NCBI RefSeq assembly: GCF_004919085.1
Contig: NZ_STGL01000003.1
Coordinates: forward strand, 496,001 to 560,000
Source of the DNA: Nocardioides sp. GY 10127
Lineage (GTDB): Bacteria > Actinomycetota > Actinomycetes > Propionibacteriales > Nocardioidaceae
DNA: 64,000 bases
Direction: 5' to 3'
The position numbers were made by a program, and so were the translations under genes. Position 1 is the stretch's first letter; every line of letters starts with the position of its first letter. The notes under the pieces are model-generated. The model searched no databases. It had not been told where the DNA came from and saw only the letters and a list, made by a program, of their open reading frames with translations. Shown piece by piece: positions 27,403 through 37,181 of the stretch.

Positions 27403-28698
27403 TCAGGCCCCGGCGCGCCGGCCCAGGACGGCGTCCAGGCCCTCGGCCCCCGAGAGCACCCCGTCCAGCGCCCGCTCGGCGGCCCCCGTCGCCGCGCCGG
27501 TGATCCCGAGCTCGCCGGGCACCAGGCGCGGTCGGGGCAGGACCACCGGGACCGCGTCGCCGGAGGAGCCCGCCCCGGGCATCCCGGCCTCGAGCGCCTC
27601 CCGCGCCGGGCCGAGCAGCAGCTCGCCCAGTACCCCGAAGTAGCCCCCGAGGACGACGAGCGAGGGGTCGAGCAGCGAGGTGAGCGCCGCCAGGCCGGTG
27701 CCGAGCCGGTGCCCCACGACGCGGAGCCCCTCGACCACGGTGGCGTCCGTCTCCGCCCGGCGCACGACCGCGGCCGCGACCTCGACGGGCGTGGCGCCCG
27801 TGGTGGCCTCGACCCCCACCGCCGCGAGCATCGCCCGCAGCCCGATGCCCGTCTCCCAGCAGCCCGTCTGCCCGCACCGGCACCGCTCCCCCGGCACCCC
27901 CAGCGGCACGTGGCCGGCCTCCCCGGCCAGCCCGTGGCCGCCGCGCAGCAGCCGCCCGTCGGCGAGCAGCCCGGCCCCGATCCCCACGGTGCCCGTGAGG
28001 TAGAGGACGTCGCGGGAGCCCCGTGCCGCGCCGTGCCGGTACTCGGCCCAGGCCGCGCAGTTGGCGTCGTTCTCCAGCACCACCCGGCACGGTCCGAGCA
28101 GGGCGGCGAGCCGCGCCTCCACCGCGTCCGCCGGGCCCTCGGCGGGCACCGGGACGTGCGGCACCCACGTCGGCGTGCGGCCGTCGGCGGCCACCAGCCC
28201 TGGCAGGGCGAGCACGGCGCCGACGACCGGCACGCCGCGGGCGGCCAGGTCGGCACCGACGACTCCGACGAGGTCGAGCAGGGTCTCCAGGCCGTCCGCG
28301 CCCGCCGGGGCCGTGTCGACCGGCCGGGTCTCCGCGTGCGTCACCCGGCCGGCCAGGTCGACGACCACCGCCGCGACGTAGTCGACGTTGAGCTCCAGCC
28401 CGAGCCCCACGGGCCCGCGCGGACCCGGGGAGACCGTCACGCTGGGCCGGCCGCGGCCCGAGGCGGGCGCGGCCGCCTCGACGACCACCTCGCCCTGCAC
28501 CAGGTCCGCGACCACGGCACCCACCGTGGCCTTGGCCAGGCCCGTGCGGCGGGCGAGCTCGGCGCGGCTGCCCGGCCCCTCGGCCCGCAGGGCGCGCAGC
28601 ACCGCGGCGGTGCTGGCCCGCCGCAGCGCGTCCGTGCCCGCGGTCGCCGCCGTGCCCGCCGTGCCCGCCGTCACCGCCGGCAGCGGCCCGGTGCTCAC
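27403..28698 (-). CDS. xylR: ROK-family regulator of the xylose operon
   Basis: A second ROK protein of 431 residues from a GTG start. The helix-turn-helix is SRAELARRTGLAKATVGAVV, and the ROK domain has VGLGLELNVDYVAAVVVDLA, VLENDANCAAWAEYRHG and the CRCGQTGCWETGIG zinc motif. It starts 10 bases after xylA ends, so xylB-xylA and this gene form one unit in which the regulator is made with the enzymes. It most likely represses xylBA. The Ala/Gly/Thr-rich N-terminus (about 10-25) is low-complexity. Confidence 0.88.
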   Translation of the reverse strand: MSTGPLPAVTAGTAGTAATAGTDALRRASTAAVLRALRAEGPGSRAELARRTGLAKATVGAVVADLVQGEVVVEAAAPASGRGRPSVTVSPGPRGPVGLGLELNVDYVAAVVVDLAGRVTHAETRPVDTAPAGADGLETLLDLVGVVGADLAARGVPVVGAVLALPGLVAADGRTPTWVPHVPVPAEGPADAVEARLAALLGPCRVVLENDANCAAWAEYRHGAARGSRDVLYLTGTVGIGAGLLADGRLLRGGHGLAGEAGHVPLGVPGERCRCGQTGCWETGIGLRAMLAAVGVEATTGATPVEVAAAVVRRAETDATVVEGLRVVGHRLGTGLAALTSLLDPSLVVLGGYFGVLGELLLGPAREALEAGMPGAGSSGDAVPVVLPRPRLVPGELGITGAATGAAERALDGVLSGAEGLDAVLGRRAGA

Positions 28699-28708
28699 GC
28701 CGTCCGCC

Positions 28709-29869
28709 TCAGCGCACGCCGTACAGGTGCTCGAGCGCCAGCTGGTCGAGGTGCTCCAGCCCGGCGTCGCGGGCCCCCAGGGCCTCGACGTCCGGCGTGG
28801 GGTCGTCGGCCAGGGAGCGCCAGGTCTCGCCCTCGGCGAGGGTCGGCACGGCCAGCTCCGGCAGCCCGGCCGCCGCCAGCGCCTCCTGCACCTCGGGGTC
28901 GGCCCGGAACGCCCGCGCCTTCTCGCGCAGCACGAGGTAGTTGGTCATGCAGGCGCGCGCGGTGGACCACACGCCGTGCTCGTCCTCGGTGCGCGAGGGC
29001 TTGTAGTCGAAGTGCACGGGCCCGTCGTAGCCACCGGCGAGCAGGGTGTCCACGACCCAGAAGGAGCCGCGGACGTTGCCGGCGCCGAACCGGAGGTCCT
29101 GGTCGAAGCGCGGGCCGTTCTGGCCGTTGAGGTCGATGTGGAAGAGCTTGCCCTGCCACAGCGCCTGCGCGTAGCCCTGCGCGGCGTTCACGCCGGCCAT
29201 CTCCTCGTGCCCGATCTCGGGGTTCACGCCGACCAGCTCGGGGCGCTCGAGGGTCTCGATGAACGCGAGGGCGTGGCCGACGGTCGGCAGGAGGATGTCG
29301 CCGCGGGGCTCGTTCGGCTTGGGCTCGATGGCGAACCGCAGGTCGTAGCCCTGGTCGGTGACGTACTCGCCGAGCACGTCGAAGGCCTCCTTGTAGCGGT
29401 CGAGCGCGTCGGCGACGTCCTTGCTGGCGCCGTGCTCGGAGCCCTCGCGCCCGCCCCAGGCCACGTACACCTTCGCGCCCAGCTCGGCGGCCAGGTCGAT
29501 GTTCCGCATGGTCTTGCGCAGCGCGAACCGGCGGACCTCGCGGTTGTTGGAGGTGAACGCCCCGTCCTTGAAGACCGGGTGGCTGAAGAGGTTGGTGGTC
29601 GCGGTGGTGACCACGAGGCCGGTGTCGGCCAGCCCCTTGCGGAAGCGGTCGAGGATCGCGTCCCGTGTGGCGTCGTCGGAGCCGAACGGCACGAGGTCGT
29701 CGTCGTGGAAGTTGACGCCGTAGGCGCCCAGCTCGGCGAGCTTCTCCAGCATGTGCACCGGGTCCATGGCGGGCCGGGTCGGGGCGCCGAACGGGTCCTT
29801 GCCGTCGTAGCCGATGGTCCACAGGCCGAAGGAGAACCTGTCCTCGGGGGTGGGCGTGGGAAGGGGCAT
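28709..29869 (-). CDS. xylA: Xylose isomerase
   Basis: This enzyme converts D-xylose to D-xylulose. The 386-residue sequence is of the shorter class I (actinobacterial) type and keeps the active-site features: [10 protein letters not shown] (His55, Asp58), [28 protein letters not shown], the metal ligand pair in [12 protein letters not shown] (Glu182, Lys184), and the HIDLNGQ and HFDYKPSR segments. An AGAGGA ribosome site precedes the ATG. A 12-base palindrome (CCTCTCGAGAGG, 29877-29888) overlaps that site. It lies 143 bases downstream of xylB. Confidence 0.97.
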   Translation of the reverse strand: MPLPTPTPEDRFSFGLWTIGYDGKDPFGAPTRPAMDPVHMLEKLAELGAYGVNFHDDDLVPFGSDDATRDAILDRFRKGLADTGLVVTTATTNLFSHPVFKDGAFTSNNREVRRFALRKTMRNIDLAAELGAKVYVAWGGREGSEHGASKDVADALDRYKEAFDVLGEYVTDQGYDLRFAIEPKPNEPRGDILLPTVGHALAFIETLERPELVGVNPEIGHEEMAGVNAAQGYAQALWQGKLFHIDLNGQNGPRFDQDLRFGAGNVRGSFWVVDTLLAGGYDGPVHFDYKPSRTEDEHGVWSTARACMTNYLVLREKARAFRADPEVQEALAAAGLPELAVPTLAEGETWRSLADDPTPDVEALGARDAGLEHLDQLALEHLYGVR

Positions 29870-30012
29870 GACGAGTCCTCTCGAGAGGGCGCGACAGACA
29901 GGCGGCGCGAGGACGCGGCGCCGGCTGCGCGGGGTGGGAGCGGTCTGGTGGAGCAGGTGTGTCGAGCGGGTGGCGCGTGGCCGGGTGCTGCAGGGCAGGG
30001 GTGCCGGGCTGG

Positions 30013-31398
30013 TCAGGCCCAGGTGGCGGTCGCCTCCTTGAGCTCCAGGTAGGCCTCTCGGACGCCGGGCGTCGGCGCGGCGTCGAGGACCTTCAGCCCG
30101 GGCATGGGCCAGTCGGGCGGCGTCGCGGCGCCCGACAGCGCCCAGGCGGCCTGCCGGGCGGCACCGCGGGCGACGTACTCGCCGGGCGGGGGCAGCTCGA
30201 CGGGGCGGCCCAGGACGGCGGGCAGGATCTGCTGGAGCGCCGGGCTGCGCGTGGCGCCGCCGACGAGCAGGACTCGTCCGGCCTCCTGACCGGTGAGCGC
30301 CTGGAGCTGCTCGGCGGCGTCGGCCAGGCTGCAGGCGAGGGCCTCGAAGGCGGCCCGGGCGAGGTCGGCCCGCGTGGTGGTGGAGCGGAGCCCGGTCCAG
30401 GTGCCCACGGCGTCAGGACGGTTCGGGGACCGTTCCCCGCCGTAGTAGGGCGAGAGCGTCACTCCCCCGGCCCCGGGCGCGGAGGACAGGGCGAGATCGG
30501 CCAGCCCGTGCACGTCGACCCCGAGCCACGCGGCCTGGAGGTCGAGGATGCGGGCGGCGTTGATGGTGGTGACCATGGGCAGGAAACCGCCCTGGGCGTC
30601 GGCGAAGCCCGTCACCGTGCCGGTGGGGTCCGCAAGGGGGGCGGCGCTCACGGTCGAGGCGACCCCGGAGGTGCCCACCGAGAGCAGGACGTCGCCCGGA
30701 CGCAGCGCGAGGCCGAGCGCGGCGCCCGCGTTGTCGCCCGTGCCGGCGCCGACCACCTGCCCCGCGGCGGTGCGGGCCGCGACCGCACCGGGGCCGGCGA
30801 TCCGCGGCAGCGCCACCTCGTGGCCCAGGGCGTTGGCCGCGAGGTCGGGGCGCCACTCGCCCAGCGCCGTGGCGAAGTACCCGGTGCCCGAGGCGTCGCC
30901 GGCGTCGGTGAAGGGCTCCGTGCCCGGGGCCGCGAGGTGGGCCGAGAGGTAGTCGTGCGGGAGCAGGACGGACGCCGTGCGGGCGGCGTTCTCCGGCTCG
31001 TGGTCGCGCATCCAGCGCAGCTTGGACGCCGTGATGGAGGCGACCATGACGGAGCCCGTCACCTCCGCGCAGGCGGCGGGGCCGCCCATCTCCTCGATCA
31101 GGTCCAGCGCCGCCTGGGCCGAGCGGGTGTCGTTCCACAGCAGCGCGTCGCGCACCGGCTCACCAGCCGAGTCCAGGGCGACCATGCCGTGCTGCTGGCC
31201 GGCCACGGAGACCGCCTCGGCGCGCGGCAGCAGGGCCGCACCCGAGGAGTCGAAGGCGGCCGTCCAGGCGCGGGGGTCCACCTCCGTGCCGACGGGGTGC
31301 GGGGCGGCGGCGGACTCGAGGACCTCACCGGTCTCGGCGTCCACGAGCAGGCTCTTGGTCGACTGGGTGGAGGTGTCGACTCCCATGACGATCGTCAC
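30013..31398 (-). CDS. xylB: Xylulokinase
   Basis: A FGGY-family kinase that phosphorylates D-xylulose for the pentose phosphate pathway. The 461-residue protein begins [20 protein letters not shown] (ATG 31386; a GTG at 31398 is four codons earlier). It has [17 protein letters not shown], the [13 protein letters not shown] segment, and the C-terminal FGGY-type signature [20 protein letters not shown]. The predicted transcript start falls on or next to the GTG, so translation may be leaderless. It is the first gene of xylB-xylA-xylR. Confidence 0.95.
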   Translation of the reverse strand: MTIVMGVDTSTQSTKSLLVDAETGEVLESAAAPHPVGTEVDPRAWTAAFDSSGAALLPRAEAVSVAGQQHGMVALDSAGEPVRDALLWNDTRSAQAALDLIEEMGGPAACAEVTGSVMVASITASKLRWMRDHEPENAARTASVLLPHDYLSAHLAAPGTEPFTDAGDASGTGYFATALGEWRPDLAANALGHEVALPRIAGPGAVAARTAAGQVVGAGTGDNAGAALGLALRPGDVLLSVGTSGVASTVSAAPLADPTGTVTGFADAQGGFLPMVTTINAARILDLQAAWLGVDVHGLADLALSSAPGAGGVTLSPYYGGERSPNRPDAVGTWTGLRSTTTRADLARAAFEALACSLADAAEQLQALTGQEAGRVLLVGGATRSPALQQILPAVLGRPVELPPPGEYVARGAARQAAWALSGAATPPDWPMPGLKVLDAAPTPGVREAYLELKEATATWA

Positions 31399-31404
31399 AC
31401 CCCC

Positions 31405-31433
31405 ATTAAGTGCGAGACCCGAACTAAAGTCAA
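31405..31433 (-). promoter_or_regulatory. Promoter and operator of the xylBAR operon
   Basis: On the reverse strand, TTGACT (31433-31428) and CTTAAT (31410-31405) are 17 bases apart. An imperfect 23-base palindrome (31406-31428; arms TTTAGTTCGGG and TTAAGTGCGAG, 8 of 11 positions matching) fills the spacer and -10. It resembles AT-ended operators of ROK-family XylR proteins. It is among the few A/T-rich spots in the region. Confidence 0.6.
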
Positions 31434-31554
31434 CCGTCCGGCGTGACCTCGCCCACTCGGGCGCTCCGGCCCCCGCTCAGCGGGCATCGTCCGGGCAGGC
31501 GCACAGGCACCTCACGCCCGCTCGGAGGTGTTCGCGGGCGGGGCCGTGGACACC

Positions 31555-32667
31555 ATGGGCCGCATGTCCACCGAAGACTGGAAGAACGCCCTCCTGGCCG
31601 CCGCGGTGGCGCTCGTGGTCGCCCTCGCCGTCATCATCGGCGCCCGCGTGCTGCTGCGCATCCTCGGTCAGCACTGGAAGCCGGCGACCTGGTTGGCGGA
31701 CGCCTGCCGCACGCCGTTCCGCGTCCTCGTCGTCCTCGTCGCGCTGAGCGGCTGGGTCTCGAGCATCCAGCCCCGCGACAGCGACGCCTGGTGGTGGACC
31801 GCGATCGGGCTGGCCCTGCGGGTCGCCGAGATCGCCGGGGGCGCGTGGCTGCTCACCTGCGTGCTGCTCTACCTGGAGGACCTGACCCTCGGGCGGGCGC
31901 GCACCGACGAGAAGGACAACCGGGTGGCCCGCCGGGTGCGGACCCAGATCCTGCTCATCCGCCGGCTCACCGTGGCGATCGTCGTCATCATCGCCGTCGG
32001 CGCGATCCTGCTCAGCTTCCCCGGCGTCCGCGCCATCGGCGCCTCCGTCCTCGCCTCCGCCGGTCTCATCTCGGTGGTCGCCGCGCTCGCCGCACAGTCC
32101 ACGCTGGCGAACGTCTTCGCCGGCATCCAGATCGCCTTCAACGACGCCATCAAGGTCGACGACGCCGTGATCGTCGAGAGCGAGTGGGGCTGGATCGAGG
32201 AGATCACGCTCAGCTACGTCGTCGTCCGCCTGTGGGACGACCGACGCATGGTGCTGCCGTCGACCTACTTCACCAGCACCCCCTTCCAGAACTGGACCCG
32301 CAAGACCTCCGAGCTCATGGGCGCGGTGGAGCTCGACCTCGACTTCCGGGTCGACACCGCCGGCATGCGCGCGGCCCTGGGCCCGATCATGGAGGAGGCC
32401 GGAGCCATGTGGGACGGCCGCGTGGCGCACTTCCAGGTCACCGACGCGGTCGGCGGCTACGTCCACGTGCGCGTGCTCGTCACCGCCGTCGACGCCCCCA
32501 CGCTCTTCGACCTGCGGTGCCACGTGCGCGAGCGGCTGGTCCAGTGGGTGCGCGAGCACGACCCCGAGGGCCTGCCGACGCAGCGCGTGATGCTCACCTC
32601 GCCCACGGACGGGCTGGGCAGCCCCGGCCGCCAGGGCGCCTCCACCGAGGTCGACCAGCACCGCTGA
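31555..32667 (+). CDS. MscS-family mechanosensitive ion channel
   Basis: A protein of about 370 residues with four to five N-terminal spans, the pore-lining helix and a cytoplasmic MscS beta domain. The key segment is IGASVLASAGLISVVAALAA followed by QSTLANVFAGIQIAFNDAIK, with VDDAVIVESEWGWIEEITLS and RRMVLPSTYF after it. It should open under hypo-osmotic stress. The start is uncertain: ATG 31555 is used; ATG 31564 or GTG 31528 are alternatives. It is divergent from the xylose operon and looks unrelated to it. Confidence 0.92.
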   Translation: MGRMSTEDWKNALLAAAVALVVALAVIIGARVLLRILGQHWKPATWLADACRTPFRVLVVLVALSGWVSSIQPRDSDAWWWTAIGLALRVAEIAGGAWLLTCVLLYLEDLTLGRARTDEKDNRVARRVRTQILLIRRLTVAIVVIIAVGAILLSFPGVRAIGASVLASAGLISVVAALAAQSTLANVFAGIQIAFNDAIKVDDAVIVESEWGWIEEITLSYVVVRLWDDRRMVLPSTYFTSTPFQNWTRKTSELMGAVELDLDFRVDTAGMRAALGPIMEEAGAMWDGRVAHFQVTDAVGGYVHVRVLVTAVDAPTLFDLRCHVRERLVQWVREHDPEGLPTQRVMLTSPTDGLGSPGRQGASTEVDQHR

Positions 32668-32777
32668 GCGCTCTCTGACCTGCACAAACGAGCCCGAGGC
32701 CACCCCAAACCCGACCCCCGGGGGTGAGCCCGGCCGGGTGAGTGGACCGCCGCGGTCCGCGCCCTAGTGTCGGAGAC

Positions 32778-33218
32778 ATGAGCACCGGACCGCACGACCT
32801 CGAGGACACCTACGAGGGGTACTCGGTGGACGAGAGCGACCAGCTCCCGACCGAGGACACGCTCGACGACGACGACGTCGTCGACGCCCTCGACCGGGGG
32901 TACTCGCCGCCCGAGAAGTACTCCACCGCGCAGGACCACGGCACCACGCCGTACGAGGAGGCCACCGGGGAGACCCTCGACCAGAGGATCGCCCAGGAGG
33001 TACCCGAGGCCGACCCCTACGACGTCACGACGGAGGTCTCCGAGACGGAGACCCTCGACGACGGCGAGGTCGGCGACGAGCGCGCAGGTCGTCTGGTCGC
33101 CCCCGACGAGGGCCTCACCGAGGACACCGAGAAGGACCTGGTGGGCGAGGACGTGGGGATCGACGGTGCAGCCGCCTCCGCCGAGGAGGCAGCGGTGCAC
33201 GTGGTGTCGGAGGGCTGA
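32778..33218 (+). CDS. DUF5709 acidic protein
   Basis: A 146-residue, strongly acidic, low-complexity protein starting at ATG 32778 with CGGAGAC upstream. It matches the actinobacterial DUF5709 family: LDRGYSPPEKYSTAQDHGTT, GETLDQRIAQEVPEADPY, LDDGEVGDERAGRLVAPDEG and GEDVGIDGAAASAEEAAVHV are the conserved blocks. No membrane segment or catalytic motif is present and it is probably largely disordered. In other actinobacteria such genes are often near stress genes. Function unknown. Confidence 0.85.
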   Translation: MSTGPHDLEDTYEGYSVDESDQLPTEDTLDDDDVVDALDRGYSPPEKYSTAQDHGTTPYEEATGETLDQRIAQEVPEADPYDVTTEVSETETLDDGEVGDERAGRLVAPDEGLTEDTEKDLVGEDVGIDGAAASAEEAAVHVVSEG

Positions 33219-33298
33219 GGGGCCCGTCGGCACGTGGCGCGTGACGCCGCACCCCCGGGGACAGGGAGCCCCCGGGTCAACGAGAGGAAGAAAGAACG

Positions 33299-33445
33299 AT
33301 GCTTGACCTCATCCTGTGGATCATCGCCGTCGTGCTCGTCATCGGCGGCATCTTCAACCTGTTCAAGGGCGCGATCCTGTGGGGGATCGTCCTGATCGTC
33401 GTCGGGCTGCTGGTGGGCCCGGGCGGTGTCTCGATCTTCACGTGA
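33299..33445 (+). CDS. GPGG-motif small membrane protein (48 aa)
   Basis: A short gene with a good ribosome site (AGAGGAAG) before ATG 33299. The product is two membrane segments (MLDLILWIIAVVLVIGGIF and an ILWGIVLIVVGLLVG stretch) ending in GPGGVSIFT. The conserved GPGG near the C-terminus is the mark of a family of tiny actinobacterial membrane proteins of unknown role. It lies 80 bases after the DUF5709 gene and may share its transcript. Confidence 0.85.
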   Translation: MLDLILWIIAVVLVIGGIFNLFKGAILWGIVLIVVGLLVGPGGVSIFT

Positions 33446-33546
33446 GCACCCGCACGAGCCCTGCGCTCGTGAACCGGACCCGGCGTCCGGTGCGGCACCC
33501 CCTCAGCGGGCACCGCACGCGGACACCGGGCCCGGAACGGGGCCGG

Positions 33547-33573
33547 AGCCCCGGACGCGACGCGTCCGGGGCT
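33547..33573. terminator. Intrinsic terminator
   Basis: A 12-base perfect stem (AGCCCCGGACGC) around GAC, followed on the + strand by CTTGTCG, lies between the GPGG gene and the convergent CBS gene. Confidence 0.8.
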
Positions 33574-33599
33574 CTTGTCGTCCCCGGGCCCGTCGTCCG

Positions 33600-33635
33600 A
33601 CCCGTCGCCTGACCCGTCGCCTGACCCGTCGCCTG
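33600..33635. repeat. 12-bp tandem repeat, three copies
   Basis: ACCCGTCGCCTG is repeated three times without change immediately before the stop of the CBS gene. It is a short replication-slippage type repeat with no evident function. Confidence 0.7.
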
Positions 33636-33637
33636 AC

Positions 33638-34234
33638 TCAGTGGACGTGCACCTCGGTGACGCCGGGGACGTCGTGGCCGGCCAGCTCGGCCAGCGCCCG
33701 CTCCCCCGGCCCCATGGGGCCCTCGACCTGAGCGACGCCGTCGCGGACCTCGACCAGCCAGTCCGGGTGCCCCAGCTGCACGAGCTCCGCGTCGAGGTCG
33801 CGCTCCAGGTCGGCGTCGCTGCGGGCCAGCACCCGCACCACGTCGCTGCGGGAGATCACGCCGACGACCTGGCCGGCCGCGTCGAGCACCGGCAGGGACT
33901 TGGCCCCCATGCTCGTGAGCAGCTCGACGGCCACGGCGAGGTCGGTGCTCGGGTGCACGGTCACGACGTGCGGGTTCATCACGTCCTCGACGTGCTCCGG
34001 CCGGTCGTGGGTCGGCTCGGGGACGTGCGTGGGCCAGACGCGGGCCCGCACGTCCGGGGAGAGCGCGTCGCGCAGGAGGTCGGCCTCGCTGACGATCCCG
34101 ACGAGCACCCCCTCTGCGGTGACGACCGGGAGACTGGTGAGCTTGTTCGTCGCCAGCAGCCGCATCGCGGCCTTCACCCGGGTGCGAGGGCCGATGGAGA
34201 TCGGCCGGGACGTCATGACCTCATGGACCAGCAT
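33638..34234 (-). CDS. Double CBS-domain protein with C-terminal BON-like segment
   Basis: A 198-residue protein from ATG 34234. Two CBS domains (about 7-60, MTSRPISIGPRTRVKAAMRL with SLPVVTAEGVLVGIVSEADL; and about 80-135, VMNPHVVTVHPSTDLAVAVE with SLPVLDAAGQVVGVISRSDV) are followed by a short region of alternating charge ending VRDGVAQVEGPMGP, like the BON-type tail seen on some CBS proteins. CBS pairs bind adenine nucleotides. The partner or target is unknown; this is a stand-alone regulator of a type common in actinobacteria. Confidence 0.88.
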   Translation of the reverse strand: MLVHEVMTSRPISIGPRTRVKAAMRLLATNKLTSLPVVTAEGVLVGIVSEADLLRDALSPDVRARVWPTHVPEPTHDRPEHVEDVMNPHVVTVHPSTDLAVAVELLTSMGAKSLPVLDAAGQVVGVISRSDVVRVLARSDADLERDLDAELVQLGHPDWLVEVRDGVAQVEGPMGPGERALAELAGHDVPGVTEVHVH

Positions 34235-34343
34235 GACTTCACTGTGCGCCCGTCCGGCGAGACGGCGGAGGGGCGAAAGACCCCGCCTGAGGACCTGACG
34301 ACCGCCGGGTCCGACACCGTGCGGGAGACCCGCGGGGGACCTG

Positions 34344-34386
34344 GAAAAAGTAGAGAACCGCTGGCGTCTCGGGTCACCAGCGGTTC
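34344..34386 (-). terminator. Reverse-strand intrinsic terminator in a divergent intergenic region
   Basis: On the reverse strand the 10-base stem GAACCGCTGG / CCAGCGGTTC with a 12-base loop is followed by TCTACTTTTT. It is the most complete Rho-independent terminator of the window, with a real U tract. It lies 110 bases upstream of the CBS gene start, where no upstream gene on that strand is annotated. Confidence 0.75.
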
Positions 34387-34505
34387 GTAGTAGAAGGTAC
34401 AACAACCGCGGCGCCGGGGACAGGATCTCCTGTCGCGGTCCAGACCAGCACGACGTCGTCCGCCCCCACCGCGAGGGTGGTTTCCGGGGCCGCGGGGCCG
34501 GGCAC
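34374..34505 (-). other. Possible 43-codon reading frame ending in the terminator loop
   Basis: A frame from GTG 34505 encodes residues ending VVVPSTTNRW; its TGA lies in the loop of the 34344-34386 hairpin. The first two thirds have the G/C third positions of a real gene, but the last codons (GTT GTT GTA CCT TCT ACT) do not. There is only a weak ribosome site. It could be a leader peptide of an attenuator, a small protein or chance. The interval 34235-34566 holds no other supported gene. Confidence 0.25.
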
Positions 34506-34566
34506 GAGACCTGCGGAGCACGCGCGTCCCTGAGCAGCGGGCCCCACACGCGGCAAGGAGAGACCG

Positions 34567-35010
34567 ATGACCAGCAACCACCCCGAGCACCTCACCCTCG
34601 ACGAGGGCGCCGGCGTCGAGCCGACCACCGCCCCCGAGGCGTCCGTCGAGCCGACCACCGGCACCGGCACCGTGGAGGAGCCCCGCTCCAGCACGCCCAC
34701 CGCGCCGTCCCACCCCGAGCAGGACCCGCTGCGCGGCTCGCGCACCGGCGCGTTCTACGCCGCCACGGTCGGCCTGGGCCTCGTGCTGATCCTGGTGGTC
34801 GTCTTCGTCGCCCAGAACACGGCCTCGACCAGCGTCTCGTTCCTCACCTGGACCGGGGAGTTCCCGGTCGCCGTGGTCATCCTCGTGGCCTTCGCTGCCG
34901 GCATCCTGTTCACCGCCCTGGGCGGCTCGCTGCGGATCATGCAGCTGCGGCGCCGGGCCAAGAAGGTGGAGAAGCAGCGCCGGAAGGCCGCGAAGGCCGC
35001 CGGACGCTGA
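34567..35010 (+). CDS. LapA-domain (DUF1049) membrane protein
   Basis: A 147-residue protein with start ATG 34567 after AAGGAGAG. An acidic Thr/Pro-rich cytoplasmic N-terminus of about 55 residues precedes two membrane segments (about 64-84 and 98-120) flanking QNTASTSVSFLTW, the hallmark of the LapA/DUF1049 family. The tail (RIMQLRRRAKKVEKQRRKAA) is basic and likely a coiled coil. The Gram-negative member helps lipopolysaccharide assembly; the role in a Gram-positive cell is unknown. Confidence 0.88.
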   Translation: MTSNHPEHLTLDEGAGVEPTTAPEASVEPTTGTGTVEEPRSSTPTAPSHPEQDPLRGSRTGAFYAATVGLGLVLILVVVFVAQNTASTSVSFLTWTGEFPVAVVILVAFAAGILFTALGGSLRIMQLRRRAKKVEKQRRKAAKAAGR

Positions 35011-35043
35011 GCCGGCTCCCTCCGAGCGAGGCGCGCTGACGCA

Positions 35044-35092
35044 CGAACGGGGAGGTTGCCCGGGACCACGTCCCGGGCAACCTCCCCGTTCG
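35044..35092. terminator. Bidirectional terminator between lapA-like gene and guaA
   Basis: A perfect 22-base inverted repeat with a 5-base loop (CCACG), the longest uninterrupted stem in the window, lies between two convergent genes. Confidence 0.85.
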
Positions 35093-35133
35093 CACGCGCC
35101 GACGACCGGCCGGAGCCGGTCAGGCGGCGGGGG

Positions 35134-36750
<1,617 letters not shown>

Positions 36751-36840
36751 GGCGGAAGCCTAGCCGCGGACCCTCCCGGGAGCCGCACCGGCGGCCGCCG
36801 CTGGACGGGCTGCACAGGCTGGACGGCGTGGACGGGCCGG

Positions 36841-36891
36841 GCGCGTGGGCGGGGCAGGCGCGTGGGCGGGGCAGGCGCGTGGGCGGGGCAG
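36841..36891. repeat. 17-bp tandem repeat, three copies
   Basis: GCGCGTGGGCGGGGCAG is repeated exactly three times in the 431-base gap between guaA and the GMC oxidoreductase gene. Confidence 0.8.
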
Positions 36892-36922
36892 GGTTTCCGA
36901 GGACGTGGGTGCCGGGCCTGCC

Positions 36923-37062
36923 CCTAACCAGGCCCGGTCCCCACGCCCCCGGAGCGAAATGCACCAGGGCCCGGCCGGGGAGGGAGGTGGCCGGGCCCTG
37001 TCGCGTCCACGCACCGTGCTGGGGACGGTGCCTGGACGAGGGACGGACCCGGCCTGGTTGGG
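36923..37062. other. Nested inverted repeats, three-way-junction-like structure
   Basis: Outer arms of 18 bases (36923-36940 and 37045-37062, 16 of 18 pairing) enclose two inner hairpins: 36965-37000 (12-base perfect arms CAGGGCCCGGCC) and 37005-37037 (GTCCA and GCACCGT arms with one mismatch). Another 11-base inverted repeat follows at 37121-37171. The rest of 36751-37181 holds only the 17-base repeat. It could be a structured RNA, a terminator cluster or a remnant of a mobile element. Confidence 0.5.
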
Positions 37063-37181
37063 TGGGAGGGAGCGTGGCCGGGTCTGCACGGGTCAACGAG
37101 GCCGCCGGGCAGGGGTCACGGGCGGCTCCGGACCGGTCCAGACCAGTGGACGGGCGTGCCCCGGAGCCGCCGCGCGACGGC

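Noticed and set aside
34374..34745. Longer reverse frame running from inside the lapA-like gene into the terminator
   Set aside because: The upstream part is the complement of the low-complexity N-terminus of the LapA-type gene; only the last 43 codons, lying in the gap, could be independent.
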